Below are positions 32,721-41,329 of a stretch of 64,000 nt of DNA, in pieces. Position 1 is the stretch's first letter. Each line of letters starts with the position of its first letter. Location of the stretch: positions 62,001 through 126,000 of the forward strand of contig CBIHNW010000004.1 of NCBI GenBank assembly GCA_966211795.1, written 5' to 3'. Under the pieces are notes generated by a model. The model searched no databases. It had not been told where the DNA came from and saw only the letters and a list, made by a program, of their open reading frames with translations. A program made the translations under genes and the position numbers. The DNA is from 21-14-0-10-47-8 sp966211795. Lineage in GTDB: Bacteria > Bdellovibrionota > Bdellovibrionia > Bdellovibrionales > Bdellovibrionaceae.

Positions 32721-35588
32721 TTATTGGTACTCATCCAAAGGTGGGCACGAGCACATCACATTGCGATCACCGTAGGCATTGTCGATGCGTCCGACCGCCG
32801 GCCACAGCTTATTGGCACGCACCCAGTTTAAGGGATAAGCGGCCTCTTCGCGCGAGTACGGTTTGTTCCACTCGGTCGCCGTCACCACGAAAGCGGTGTG
32901 CGGTGCATTTTTCAACGGATTATTTTCCGCATCGATTTTTTTATCGACGACGGCTTGGATCTCTTTGCGAATCTGAATCATGGTCTCGATGAAACGATCG
33001 ATCTCATGTTTGGATTCGGACTCGGTTGGCTCGATCATCAGTGTGCCGGCCACCGGAAAGCTCATGGTCGGAGCGTGAAATCCAAAATCCATCAAGCGTT
33101 TCGCCACATCGGTGACGTCGATCTCAGATTCTTTCTTCAACGGACGCAGATCAATGATGCATTCGTGAGCGACCAGGCCTTCTTTGCCTTTGTACAACAC
33201 GGGATAATGCGGATTCAGTTTCTTCGCCATGTAATTCGCGCTCAAGATAGCGACCAGCGTGGCCTTTTTCAGACCCTCGGCGCCCATCATCGTGATGTAG
33301 GCCCAAGAGATCGGCAGGATGCTGGCCGAGCCCCACGGAGCTGACGACACGGCCGAGATCCCCTGTGCAGGTCCGGCGGCCGGTTGTGTGCCGTGGGTCG
33401 GTAAAAAGTCCTTCAAGTGAGCGCCGACACCGATCGGTCCAACACCGGGTCCGCCGCCACCGTGCGGAATCGAAAATGTTTTGTGCAAGTTCATGTGCGA
33501 AACATCCGGACCGAACTCGCCTGGTCGGCACAAGCCCACCAAGGCATTCAAATTCGCTCCGTCCATGTAGACCTGTCCGCCATTGTCGTGAATGATCTTA
33601 CAGATGTCGACGATGCCTTCTTCGAACACGCCATGGGTTGAAGGATAGGTGATCATCAACGCCGCGAGATTGTCTTTGTGCTGCTGAGCTTTAGCTTTGA
33701 GGTCATTGAGGTCCACATTGCCTTGATCATCGCAAGCGACCACCACCACGTTCATGCCCACCATCACGGCCGATGCCGGATTGGTGCCGTGAGCGCTGGA
33801 AGGGATCAAGCAGATGTTGCGATGAGCCTGACCACGAGATTGGTGGTATTTGCGAATCACGAGCAAGCCCGCGTATTCACCCTGCGAGCCAGCGTTTGGT
33901 TGCAAGGTGACTGCCGCAAAGCCCGTGATCTCGCAAAGCTCGCGCTCAAGATCCTTGATCATCTCGACCAAGCCCGTGGTTTGCGACAGGGGCGCAAACG
34001 GATGCAGCTTGCTGATTTCGGGCCATGAAACCGGAACCAGCTCGGTGGTCGCATTCAATTTCATGGTGCAAGATCCGAGCGGAATCATGGAATGAGTCAG
34101 CGTCACGTCTTTGTTCTGCAAAGAGTGAATGTAACGCAACAGTTCCGTCTCGGAATGGTGAGTGTTGAAAACCTGGTGTTGCAGGTACGGGGATTTGCGA
34201 GTGGCAAAGCCCGGCAATTCTAACTTCTGCGCCTGAGCCAGTTCGCCCACCGAGAACGAAAGGGCTGAACCAGAATTGAAAGCTTTCAAAATGTCTTCAA
34301 CGTCCTTGATACCCGCAGTCTCGTTGATGGAGACAGAAAGAGTGCCGCCATCGATCAATCGAAAGTTCATGCCAAGAGACTCGGCGGTCTTTAGAATTTC
34401 GGACGCTTTCGGCGTCGACACCTTCACCGTATCAAAGAAAGGCTCGGTCGAAACGCCAAGACCCAATTTCTTCGCTCCTTCGGCCACCGTCTTCGCCAGC
34501 AGATGAATGCGCGTGGCGATTCTCTTCAGTCCTTCGGGACCGTGATAAACAGCGTACATTGAAGCCATATTCGCTAACAGCACCTGTGCCGTGCAGATGT
34601 TCGACGTCGCCTTTTCGCGACGGATGTGTTGCTCGCGCGTTTGCAGTGCCAAGCGCAGCGCGCGTCGGCCTTGAGCATCGATGGAAACACCGACCAAGCG
34701 ACCGGGCATCAAGCGCTTGTGCGAATCTTTGCAGGATAAGAATGCGGCGTGGGGCCCACCGAATCCGAGCGGCACACCGAAACGCTGGCTGTTGCCAACC
34801 ACGACGTCAGCACCCCATTCACCCGGAGGAGTCAGCAAGGTCAGTGACATCAGATCGACATCGGCGATCATCAAAGCACCTTGAGCGTGAGTTTTCTGTG
34901 TCAGTTGCGCATAGTCTTCGATCTTTCCTTCGCTGTGAGGATAAGCCACGATCACCGCGAAAACAGTTTTCGCGAAATCAAATTTCAAAGGATCCTGCAC
35001 GATCATCTCGAGCCCCAAAGGCTCGGAGCGAGTTTTCAAAATTTCCAATACGTGCGGATGCAGGTTTGGCGAAACCACGAAAGCATTCGATTTGTTTTTG
35101 CAAAGGCTGTGGGCCATGGCCATCGCTTCCGCAGCGGCTGTGCCTTCGTCCAGTAAAGAGGCATTGGTGATTTCCATCGCCGTCAAATCGCTGATCATGG
35201 TCTGAAAATTCAACAAGGCTTCCAAGCGGCCCTGCGCGATTTCCGGTTGGTAAGGAGTGTAGGCCGTGTACCAAACAGGATTTTCGAGAATGTTTCGTTG
35301 GATCACCGTGGGCGTGATGCAGTCGTGGTAGCCCATGCCGATGAAAGATCGAAAGACCTTGTTTTTTGAAACCATGGACTTCAGTCGGTTCAGCAGTTCG
35401 AATTCCGAAACGCCATTTCCGATAGCAGGCTTCTTGGTCGATAAGATGTTCTTTGGAATGACCTTGGCTGCCATTTCGTCCAGGTTGGAAAACCCAAGCT
35501 CTTTCAGCATCAGTTGAATTTCATCATGATTGGGACCGATGTGTCGTTCTTGAAACTCGAAGGCCGTGGAGAGAAAATCCTGATTCAT
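32721..35588 (-). CDS. gcvP: Glycine dehydrogenase (decarboxylating), P protein
   Basis: This 955-residue full-length P protein fuses both homologous halves, as in proteobacteria. The N-half has RHIGP near residue 15 and GNSQRFGVPLGFGGPHAAF. The C-half carries the pyridoxal phosphate lysine at about 703 in NLHKTFSIPHGGGGPG, preceded by DGANLNALVG. It decarboxylates glycine and hands the aminomethyl group to GcvH. It is separated from gcvT/gcvH by a lipoprotein and other genes and starts its own transcript, followed by a GT9 gene three bases later. Confidence 0.97.
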   Translation of the reverse strand: MNQDFLSTAFEFQERHIGPNHDEIQLMLKELGFSNLDEMAAKVIPKNILSTKKPAIGNGVSEFELLNRLKSMVSKNKVFRSFIGMGYHDCITPTVIQRNILENPVWYTAYTPYQPEIAQGRLEALLNFQTMISDLTAMEITNASLLDEGTAAAEAMAMAHSLCKNKSNAFVVSPNLHPHVLEILKTRSEPLGLEMIVQDPLKFDFAKTVFAVIVAYPHSEGKIEDYAQLTQKTHAQGALMIADVDLMSLTLLTPPGEWGADVVVGNSQRFGVPLGFGGPHAAFLSCKDSHKRLMPGRLVGVSIDAQGRRALRLALQTREQHIRREKATSNICTAQVLLANMASMYAVYHGPEGLKRIATRIHLLAKTVAEGAKKLGLGVSTEPFFDTVKVSTPKASEILKTAESLGMNFRLIDGGTLSVSINETAGIKDVEDILKAFNSGSALSFSVGELAQAQKLELPGFATRKSPYLQHQVFNTHHSETELLRYIHSLQNKDVTLTHSMIPLGSCTMKLNATTELVPVSWPEISKLHPFAPLSQTTGLVEMIKDLERELCEITGFAAVTLQPNAGSQGEYAGLLVIRKYHQSRGQAHRNICLIPSSAHGTNPASAVMVGMNVVVVACDDQGNVDLNDLKAKAQQHKDNLAALMITYPSTHGVFEEGIVDICKIIHDNGGQVYMDGANLNALVGLCRPGEFGPDVSHMNLHKTFSIPHGGGGPGVGPIGVGAHLKDFLPTHGTQPAAGPAQGISAVSSAPWGSASILPISWAYITMMGAEGLKKATLVAILSANYMAKKLNPHYPVLYKGKEGLVAHECIIDLRPLKKESEIDVTDVAKRLMDFGFHAPTMSFPVAGTLMIEPTESESKHEIDRFIETMIQIRKEIQAVVDKKIDAENNPLKNAPHTAFVVTATEWNKPYSREEAAYPLNWVRANKLWPAVGRIDNAYGDRNVMCSCPPLDEYQ

Positions 35589-35796
35589 CTATGAGCTCCC
35601 GCAAAATTTATGGATGCAGGAAAGCTAGCACACAGGCGCTTCTCAATGAAGGAAAGATGCCGTCGCGCGGGTCGCTAACGCAGATTGACATGCGCCAGTC
35701 TCAGGTCCAGCAGAAAACATTTTTTATTGAGCGGCACTTTGATGATCTTCAACAGTCTTCTACACTGATGGTGACAACAACAAACCGAGGTTTTGA

Positions 35797-37626
35797 ATGA
35801 AACGCGCCTTTTTTGGAGGGCTTTTGACCCTCGCCGTGACCGCTTGTGTTCACGATTCCCCACAAACGTCGACATCCTCGCCAGCGCCGCAACGACAAAT
35901 ATCTTCAAACCCAGACGAAGCCATCGCTGATTTGAGCCAAGAAACACCGAAGCTCGTCTACATCAGCTATCGCAAAACCGGACAAGCCGATCGCGAAGAA
36001 ATCACGCAAGATCGATGGAATGGACAAAACGGCGGATTTTCCGACGGTGGACGTGGGGATTACCTGCGCAAAATGTACTTTGCCAACACCCGCCAACGCT
36101 CGCTGAAAGGCATTCGCCATGCCGCCTGCTTTTTGGGCTCGGCACAAAATGTGGAGGAATCATTTTTTAAAGTCGGCAATCGGTTCGGCATTAAAATCGG
36201 TTCCATCCGCGACATCTCGACCGGCCACGTGGAAACCAAAACCAGCACGGATGGCCGCATGCTTGCCATCAGTTTCGAACATGAGAACTCATCGGAAGAG
36301 GGGCCGTCGCTGGGAGTAGTCTCCTTTCGCTTGCTTCATTGCAATTCAGGAAAAGGCACCATTTCCGATGATGCCGGCCCCGAGCTGGGACCACAGGCCT
36401 ACCGGCAATATCAAAAACCAAAACGCGCGACGGCTAGCGAAGAGCGTCGCGATGTGGTGAGCGTCGGCAAAGGCTTCGAAGCCAAACCTTTCGATCGCAA
36501 CTATGGATTCCAGATTCTAGACAAGTCCGAAGATCCCCAGGTGCAACGCCGCTTTGTCTTGCGCGCCGATTACGATAAGGCTCCGGCAAGGCCCACGGAT
36601 GAGGCCTCTCAGTTAGTCGAAACGCCTTGGCGGGGAATGCAAATTCGCGACGTCATTCCGGCCCGCACTCCGAAGCTGATCGAGTCCATGAAGCTGGTGC
36701 TGATGGCGCAGGCTTATTTTTACGAGAACATGGCGAACCAAAGCGCCAATCCAGATGATAACTTTATCGCCGACGCCAATAAAAGTCGCTTCTGGTGTCA
36801 CATGCCTTGGATGAATGTCGGTCCGACGGGTCGCGAAGCCGTGCACGGTCTCACCCAGGAAAGAGACATGAAGCAGTCGACCCAGATTCCAGTTTTCAAT
36901 AACGCGACGGCTGGCTCGAATTGGGGAGTGGCCTATTTCAATGCTCCGGGCTGCCGAACTTTGAATCAAGTCTTCGGATCCAGCTCTGAGCCATTGGAAA
37001 AACCAGACTTCACCCGCGGCCAATTTGAAAATGGCACCATGATCACCAAAATCCTTTTCACGACCGCGAACTTTCCGGAGCTCAAGGACGCGTTCGCGTG
37101 GCATGCCAATGTCAGCGAACCTGGTTCGACCATTCGCCGAATCAAAACTGTGCGCCACATCCAAATGGACATCGCCATTCGTGACAATTCGATCCAAGGG
37201 GTCAGTGCTGATTTGTCGGATTGGTTGATGGCGGGATTTTATTACGATCCGACTTATGATTACGACAAAGACATCAAGCCGATCCTGAAAATGGAAAACC
37301 CGCTCAAGAAAATCAAAGGTCTTCCGAAAGCCTTTTTCAAAATGCGTCCTATGGGAATTCAAACGGGATTTGACACTCCCGCGACGGGCGATACGGTCTT
37401 GTTTCCGGGGGCTGCGGCGAATGGTGCCGCCAATCGTTTGAATGGTCCGGCTGACAACTCCAAGTCCAGTTGCTTAGGATGTCACGGAACCGCGGGGACC
37501 AAGGCGTCGATGGTTCCAGGATTCATGTCGGAAGAGATGTTTCGTCCCTTCATCGGTAAGACCATGTTGGACTTTAATCAGCAATTGGCATTAGCCCGAT
37601 CGAACTACGAAACCGAATCGAGATAA
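35797..37626 (+). CDS. Lipoprotein with a C-terminal cytochrome c motif
   Basis: The 609-residue protein has a lipoprotein signal (LLTLAVTACVHDS). Most of it is a soluble region I do not recognise, with Trp/Asn-rich segments such as FWCHMPWMNVGPTGREAVHGLT. Near the C-terminus, SSCLGCHGTAG gives a CxxCH heme c attachment site at about residue 565-569. One heme is therefore expected, after a large non-heme part that may be a catalytic or binding domain. It is probably periplasmic and redox-active. It stands alone and ends in a strong terminator. Confidence 0.8.
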   Translation: MKRAFFGGLLTLAVTACVHDSPQTSTSSPAPQRQISSNPDEAIADLSQETPKLVYISYRKTGQADREEITQDRWNGQNGGFSDGGRGDYLRKMYFANTRQRSLKGIRHAACFLGSAQNVEESFFKVGNRFGIKIGSIRDISTGHVETKTSTDGRMLAISFEHENSSEEGPSLGVVSFRLLHCNSGKGTISDDAGPELGPQAYRQYQKPKRATASEERRDVVSVGKGFEAKPFDRNYGFQILDKSEDPQVQRRFVLRADYDKAPARPTDEASQLVETPWRGMQIRDVIPARTPKLIESMKLVLMAQAYFYENMANQSANPDDNFIADANKSRFWCHMPWMNVGPTGREAVHGLTQERDMKQSTQIPVFNNATAGSNWGVAYFNAPGCRTLNQVFGSSSEPLEKPDFTRGQFENGTMITKILFTTANFPELKDAFAWHANVSEPGSTIRRIKTVRHIQMDIAIRDNSIQGVSADLSDWLMAGFYYDPTYDYDKDIKPILKMENPLKKIKGLPKAFFKMRPMGIQTGFDTPATGDTVLFPGAAANGAANRLNGPADNSKSSCLGCHGTAGTKASMVPGFMSEEMFRPFIGKTMLDFNQQLALARSNYETESR

Positions 37627-37726
37627 TTTCAAGCGGTCGCGAACCGGCCGCATGCCTGCGAACACCACCGTGAGACGGCAAACCAACCACGGCGGTGACC
37701 TTCAAATGAAGAGCTCTCCAAAAAAC

Positions 37727-37755
37727 AAAAACCCCTCAGATCATGAGGGGTTTTT
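37727..37755. terminator. Bidirectional intrinsic terminator
   Basis: A 12-base perfect stem (AAAAACCCCTCA with TGAGGGGTTTTT) with a five-base loop lies between the plus-strand cytochrome lipoprotein gene and the convergent basic protein gene. Confidence 0.92.
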
Positions 37756-37790
37756 CATTTCAACTTTAGATTTTAAATCGCAGCTGACAA

Positions 37791-38216
37791 TTAAGCCGTT
37801 GCGGTGGCTTTCTTCGAAGTTTTCTTCTTCGTTCCAGCAGGCTTCGCAGCCGCTTTCTTTGAAGTTGCTTTCTTCTTAGTGAAAGCAGCTTGGATTTTTG
37901 TTTTCTGCTTTTCAGCCAATTTTTTATACTGAGTCAGATTTTTTTCGACTTCTTTGGCTTGTTTTTTAACGACGTTCACGCGCTTTGAAACTGTTTTGTC
38001 CCAGTCTTTTTGAGCCGCGTGCAATTTTTTAACAAGTGTTTGATATTGGGCTTCTGCTTTTTTCAAGCGAGCTTGGGCTTGAGGTTTCACTTCGTTGCGG
38101 AGCTTTTTCAGCTCGCCGCTGATGCGGTCAAATTCTTCGGTCAGGGCCGCTGCACCTTTAGGACCGCGCAGATCGTGAACCAATTTTTTGAAATCGACGC
38201 TCAAATTCATTTTCAT
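37791..38216 (-). CDS. Coiled-coil protein with histone H1-like Lys/Ala tail
   Basis: The 141-residue protein has an N-terminal helical half (about 1-105) rich in charged residues, predicted coiled-coil (LTEEFDRISGELKKLRNEVK, then KKAEAQYQTLVKKL). The last 35 residues are Lys/Ala/Thr/Pro repeats (FTKKKATSKKAAAKPAG) like the C-terminal tail of eukaryotic H1 and of bacterial H1-like DNA-binding proteins. It may bind or compact DNA. The domain architecture is seen; the DNA-binding role is inferred. Confidence 0.72.
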   Translation of the reverse strand: MKMNLSVDFKKLVHDLRGPKGAAALTEEFDRISGELKKLRNEVKPQAQARLKKAEAQYQTLVKKLHAAQKDWDKTVSKRVNVVKKQAKEVEKNLTQYKKLAEKQKTKIQAAFTKKKATSKKAAAKPAGTKKKTSKKATATA

Positions 38217-38336
38217 GAGGACTCCTTGTGCGAAGAAAATTCGCCTAAATTCAAATCCTTATATCGCACTTCTCTCTCGAGAAGAAGCCCTCATCCTTCA
38301 TGCCGCACGGTCTCGAGTAAAAACTACAGCGACTGT

Positions 38337-39704
38337 CTAAAGAGTGAACGCAAAACGTCCCAAGAGAGCTCCCGGGACTTTTTTCCCACCCAATTCCCTC
38401 TGGAAATAGGTGGAAACAGCCGGGTCGATGTGTTGCTCACGCGTGACTGCTTCCAATGAATCCCCAAAGATTTGGTAAAGAGTATCGTCGAATCTCAGAT
38501 CTTTGATCGGCCCAACAATTTCGCCTTTATCCACCCAAAAGCAAGCATAGCGGGTCATTCCGGTGAAGCGGGCATGGGACACATCGCTCCAATTCAGGTA
38601 ATGCAAATTGCTCAGGAAAAGGCCGGTGCCGAGCTTTTGCAAGACTTCGGCTTCATTCAAATGGCCGCCTTGCATTTCGGGCGAGCGCAGGGCTTCCATC
38701 CCAAAATTTCCCGAATCCGCGCCATTGGATTTCACGCCGAACTCTTTTTCTGCTCGCGAACTGACCAGCATGTTTTTTAACAGTCCTTTTTCGATCAACG
38801 GCAATTCGGTCGGAGAGACTTCGCCCATCGAATTAAATTGCGGGGTCAGTCCCAAGCTGAAATTTTCTCGGACGCTCAGATGTGGCGATAGCGTTTTTTC
38901 CCGATCATAAAGTTTGGCCAATGCGCAGCCACCTTTTTTAAGCGAGCTGTAGCTCAAGGCATTCCACGACATCATGCCAACGATTTCGGCAACCGCGCCG
39001 GGGGCCAGGTACGTTCGGTAATCACCGGGTTTGATATTTTGGGATTTGCGCTTCATCAGGGACAGCTGGTTTTGCGAATTCTGCAAGCGAGAGGCGAGAT
39101 CTGCCGGATTCCATTGGGAACCCGCGTACACTCCCTTGACCGCTTTGTTTTCGCCATCCACGTTGGTGGTGAAAAGTGAATAATCGACAAAAAAGTTTTC
39201 CGTCGAAAACCAATGATTCTGACCTTTTGAATTTCGCGTGGCCCGCACGATGGGACCCGCAGCGTAAAAGCCAACAAAATCACTGCCGCGGCTGGCGTCA
39301 ACGACCTGATCGATACTGTCCTTGGCGGCAAGCAGTTTTCCGGTGTGCAGATTGCGGCTTTGACCGCGATTTTCCATGGCCACGATGTAGGGATCTTCCG
39401 GCAAGACTTTCGCTTCTTCGCGGGCGCGCGCCAATAATTTCAAAGTGGTCTTTCGGTCAGATTCGAGATCGCCGGTCAGGCTGCACTCGAAAGTAATCTT
39501 TTTTTGCTGAGCTTGATATTGCAAAAACAAAGAGCGTTGGTCGACGAATGTGTTTTGTCGAACCTGCGCCTTATTGAAGCGCACGAACGTCGACTCTTCA
39601 GCGTTCAAATTCAGATTGAGCTCTTCACCTGAATGCAGGTTTTCAAAAAGAACCTCCGATAATTTTTCAAAATTTTTCTCGAGATTCGTTGCGAATGAAC
39701 TCAC
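38337..39704 (-). CDS. TldE/PmbA family protein
   Basis: The 455-residue protein belongs to the TldD/PmbA family, second subunit type, lacking the metal-binding HExxxH motif. The C-terminal part shows the family's GMEALRSPEMQGGHLNEAEV region and ARFTGMTRYACFWVDKGEIVGPI. It pairs with TldD as a heterodimeric metalloprotease acting on short peptides or modified peptide precursors. The GTG start at 39704 is read from GGAGGTGGCCA and the GTGA overlap with the tldD stop; the longer open frame upstream is a shadow of tldD. Confidence 0.85.
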   Translation of the reverse strand: MSSFATNLEKNFEKLSEVLFENLHSGEELNLNLNAEESTFVRFNKAQVRQNTFVDQRSLFLQYQAQQKKITFECSLTGDLESDRKTTLKLLARAREEAKVLPEDPYIVAMENRGQSRNLHTGKLLAAKDSIDQVVDASRGSDFVGFYAAGPIVRATRNSKGQNHWFSTENFFVDYSLFTTNVDGENKAVKGVYAGSQWNPADLASRLQNSQNQLSLMKRKSQNIKPGDYRTYLAPGAVAEIVGMMSWNALSYSSLKKGGCALAKLYDREKTLSPHLSVRENFSLGLTPQFNSMGEVSPTELPLIEKGLLKNMLVSSRAEKEFGVKSNGADSGNFGMEALRSPEMQGGHLNEAEVLQKLGTGLFLSNLHYLNWSDVSHARFTGMTRYACFWVDKGEIVGPIKDLRFDDTLYQIFGDSLEAVTREQHIDPAVSTYFQRELGGKKVPGALLGRFAFTL

Positions 39705-41179
39705 TGGCCACCTCCGAACACTTCGATTTGGCTGAATAAACAAGGTGGTGCCGAGTGGCCCACGCGAATGACTTGGCTGGGTTCGCCTTTGCCGCACCAG
39801 GGGGATCCGTAAATTTCCACTTCGGAAGCGGAACCAACGGCCTTTAAAGAATTCCAGAAGGGCACGGTGATGCCGCGATAATTTGGATTTTTCACGACGG
39901 TGGTGAGCTTGCCGTTTTCGATCAGTTGCGCGTATTCGCAACCGAATTGGAATTTATTCCGGTAATCATCAATGGACCAAGAATTGTTGGCTTCCATGTA
40001 GATGCCTTTTTCCGTCTGCGCGATCATCGCTTGCAAAGAAGAATCTCCGGGCTCGAGATTGATGTTGGCCATGCGATCGATCGGGGCGCGATTCCAAGAA
40101 GACGATCGGAAATTCGCGACCCCCGGAATCTTCAGCCGGCTTTGGGATTCAAGGCTGCCCAGACCGCGCTTGAGCTTTCCGTTCTCGATCAAGAATTCAC
40201 GAGTCGCCGGATTGCCGCAGTCATCATAGCCGTACGAAGCGTACTCGCCCGGTACGGTCGGATCGAACGTCACGTTCATCAGAGAGGAGCCGTACTGCAG
40301 GTTTCCAAAGTCTTCGGGCTTCACGAAGCTCCAGCCGGCATAATTTCGCTCGTCACCCAAAATGCGATCCAGCTCGAGCGGATGGCCGATGGACTCGTGA
40401 ATCTGCAAAAGCATTTGGTCCGGAGCCAAAATCAAATCGCGAGTGTCGCTCGGACAATTCGGCGCGGACAACAAGCTCAGGGCTTCGCGGCCGGCCTTTT
40501 CGCATTGACCCAGAATTTCTTTCTGATCCCAGGCTTCCAATCCCATTTGCACGCAGCGAGCGACGCTGCCATTGAGTGTGCGCGTGAAGCTTTCGGTCCC
40601 TTCTTGCGCGGTGGCGGCAAAGTTGCTGGCCAAGAGCAGGAACTCTTGTTCCAGATGAGCGCCCGAGCTGGAAACGAATTCGATTTTGGTTTCAACGAAG
40701 CGACCCATCGCCAAGGCGTTGACGATTTGATCTGATGCTTTGAGCTTTTGACTGGCCGTCATCAGAAAATCGGTCATGCCCTTCAAGCTTTCTGAATCGA
40801 GAGCGCGAAAGACAGGGCTGCGGTAGTAGCCTTTCGAAGCTGGTCGCACGGTCTGATTGAAATTGAAAACTTTGTGGCGCGCTCCGCTTTTTGCCAAAAT
40901 CTGCGCTTGCTCGAAAGCCTGGCGCAATCCCTGGCTTGTCAGATTGCTGGTCCCGGCATAACCGAAATGCCCATCGACGAGAACCTCGATCATCACGCCC
41001 CGATCAAAGGTCACCTGATTCTCTTCGGGGCGTCCGTTTCGCACCGAGCGGGTGTGGGTGTTTTCTTGAACCAGGCGCAGTCCCACCCATTCGGCTTGCG
41101 ACGAAAAGGTTGAAAGCAGCTGGTGCAGATCAAGTTTGGAATCATCATAAAGCGGAATCGACAGAGAAGGATTTGTCAT
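39701..41179 (-). CDS. tldD: TldD family metalloprotease subunit
   Basis: The 492-residue protein has the catalytic HExxxH motif in LLQIHESIGHPLELDR with His261, and the family elements LYGSSLMNVTFDP-like (here YGSSLMNVTFDPTVPG) and FWNSLKAVGSASE. Together with the next gene it forms the TldD/E complex, a zinc protease that in other bacteria degrades or matures peptides such as microcin B17. The ATG at 41179 is preferred over a start 33 codons upstream that lacks family similarity. It overlaps pmbA-like by four bases. Confidence 0.9.
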   Translation of the reverse strand: MTNPSLSIPLYDDSKLDLHQLLSTFSSQAEWVGLRLVQENTHTRSVRNGRPEENQVTFDRGVMIEVLVDGHFGYAGTSNLTSQGLRQAFEQAQILAKSGARHKVFNFNQTVRPASKGYYRSPVFRALDSESLKGMTDFLMTASQKLKASDQIVNALAMGRFVETKIEFVSSSGAHLEQEFLLLASNFAATAQEGTESFTRTLNGSVARCVQMGLEAWDQKEILGQCEKAGREALSLLSAPNCPSDTRDLILAPDQMLLQIHESIGHPLELDRILGDERNYAGWSFVKPEDFGNLQYGSSLMNVTFDPTVPGEYASYGYDDCGNPATREFLIENGKLKRGLGSLESQSRLKIPGVANFRSSSWNRAPIDRMANINLEPGDSSLQAMIAQTEKGIYMEANNSWSIDDYRNKFQFGCEYAQLIENGKLTTVVKNPNYRGITVPFWNSLKAVGSASEVEIYGSPWCGKGEPSQVIRVGHSAPPCLFSQIEVFGGGQ

Positions 41180-41329
41180 AAAATGAACCTCGTGATGAGA
41201 GAGGAAAGCTCTCTTGAAAGACAGACAGTAACATAGTGAAAACCCGCTTCCTAGAGGGGCCTTCGTGTTTTTGCGCATCCAGCTATTCCGGTGGTTTTTT
41301 TAAAAGCTTCGTGGCAGATTGCGAGCTCG

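Noticed and set aside
36613..37362. 249-codon minus-strand frame
   Set aside because: Lies fully inside the cytochrome c lipoprotein gene on the other strand, with no motifs.
39926..40735. 269-codon plus-strand frame
   Set aside because: Antisense to the tldD gene, which carries a full HExxxH motif.
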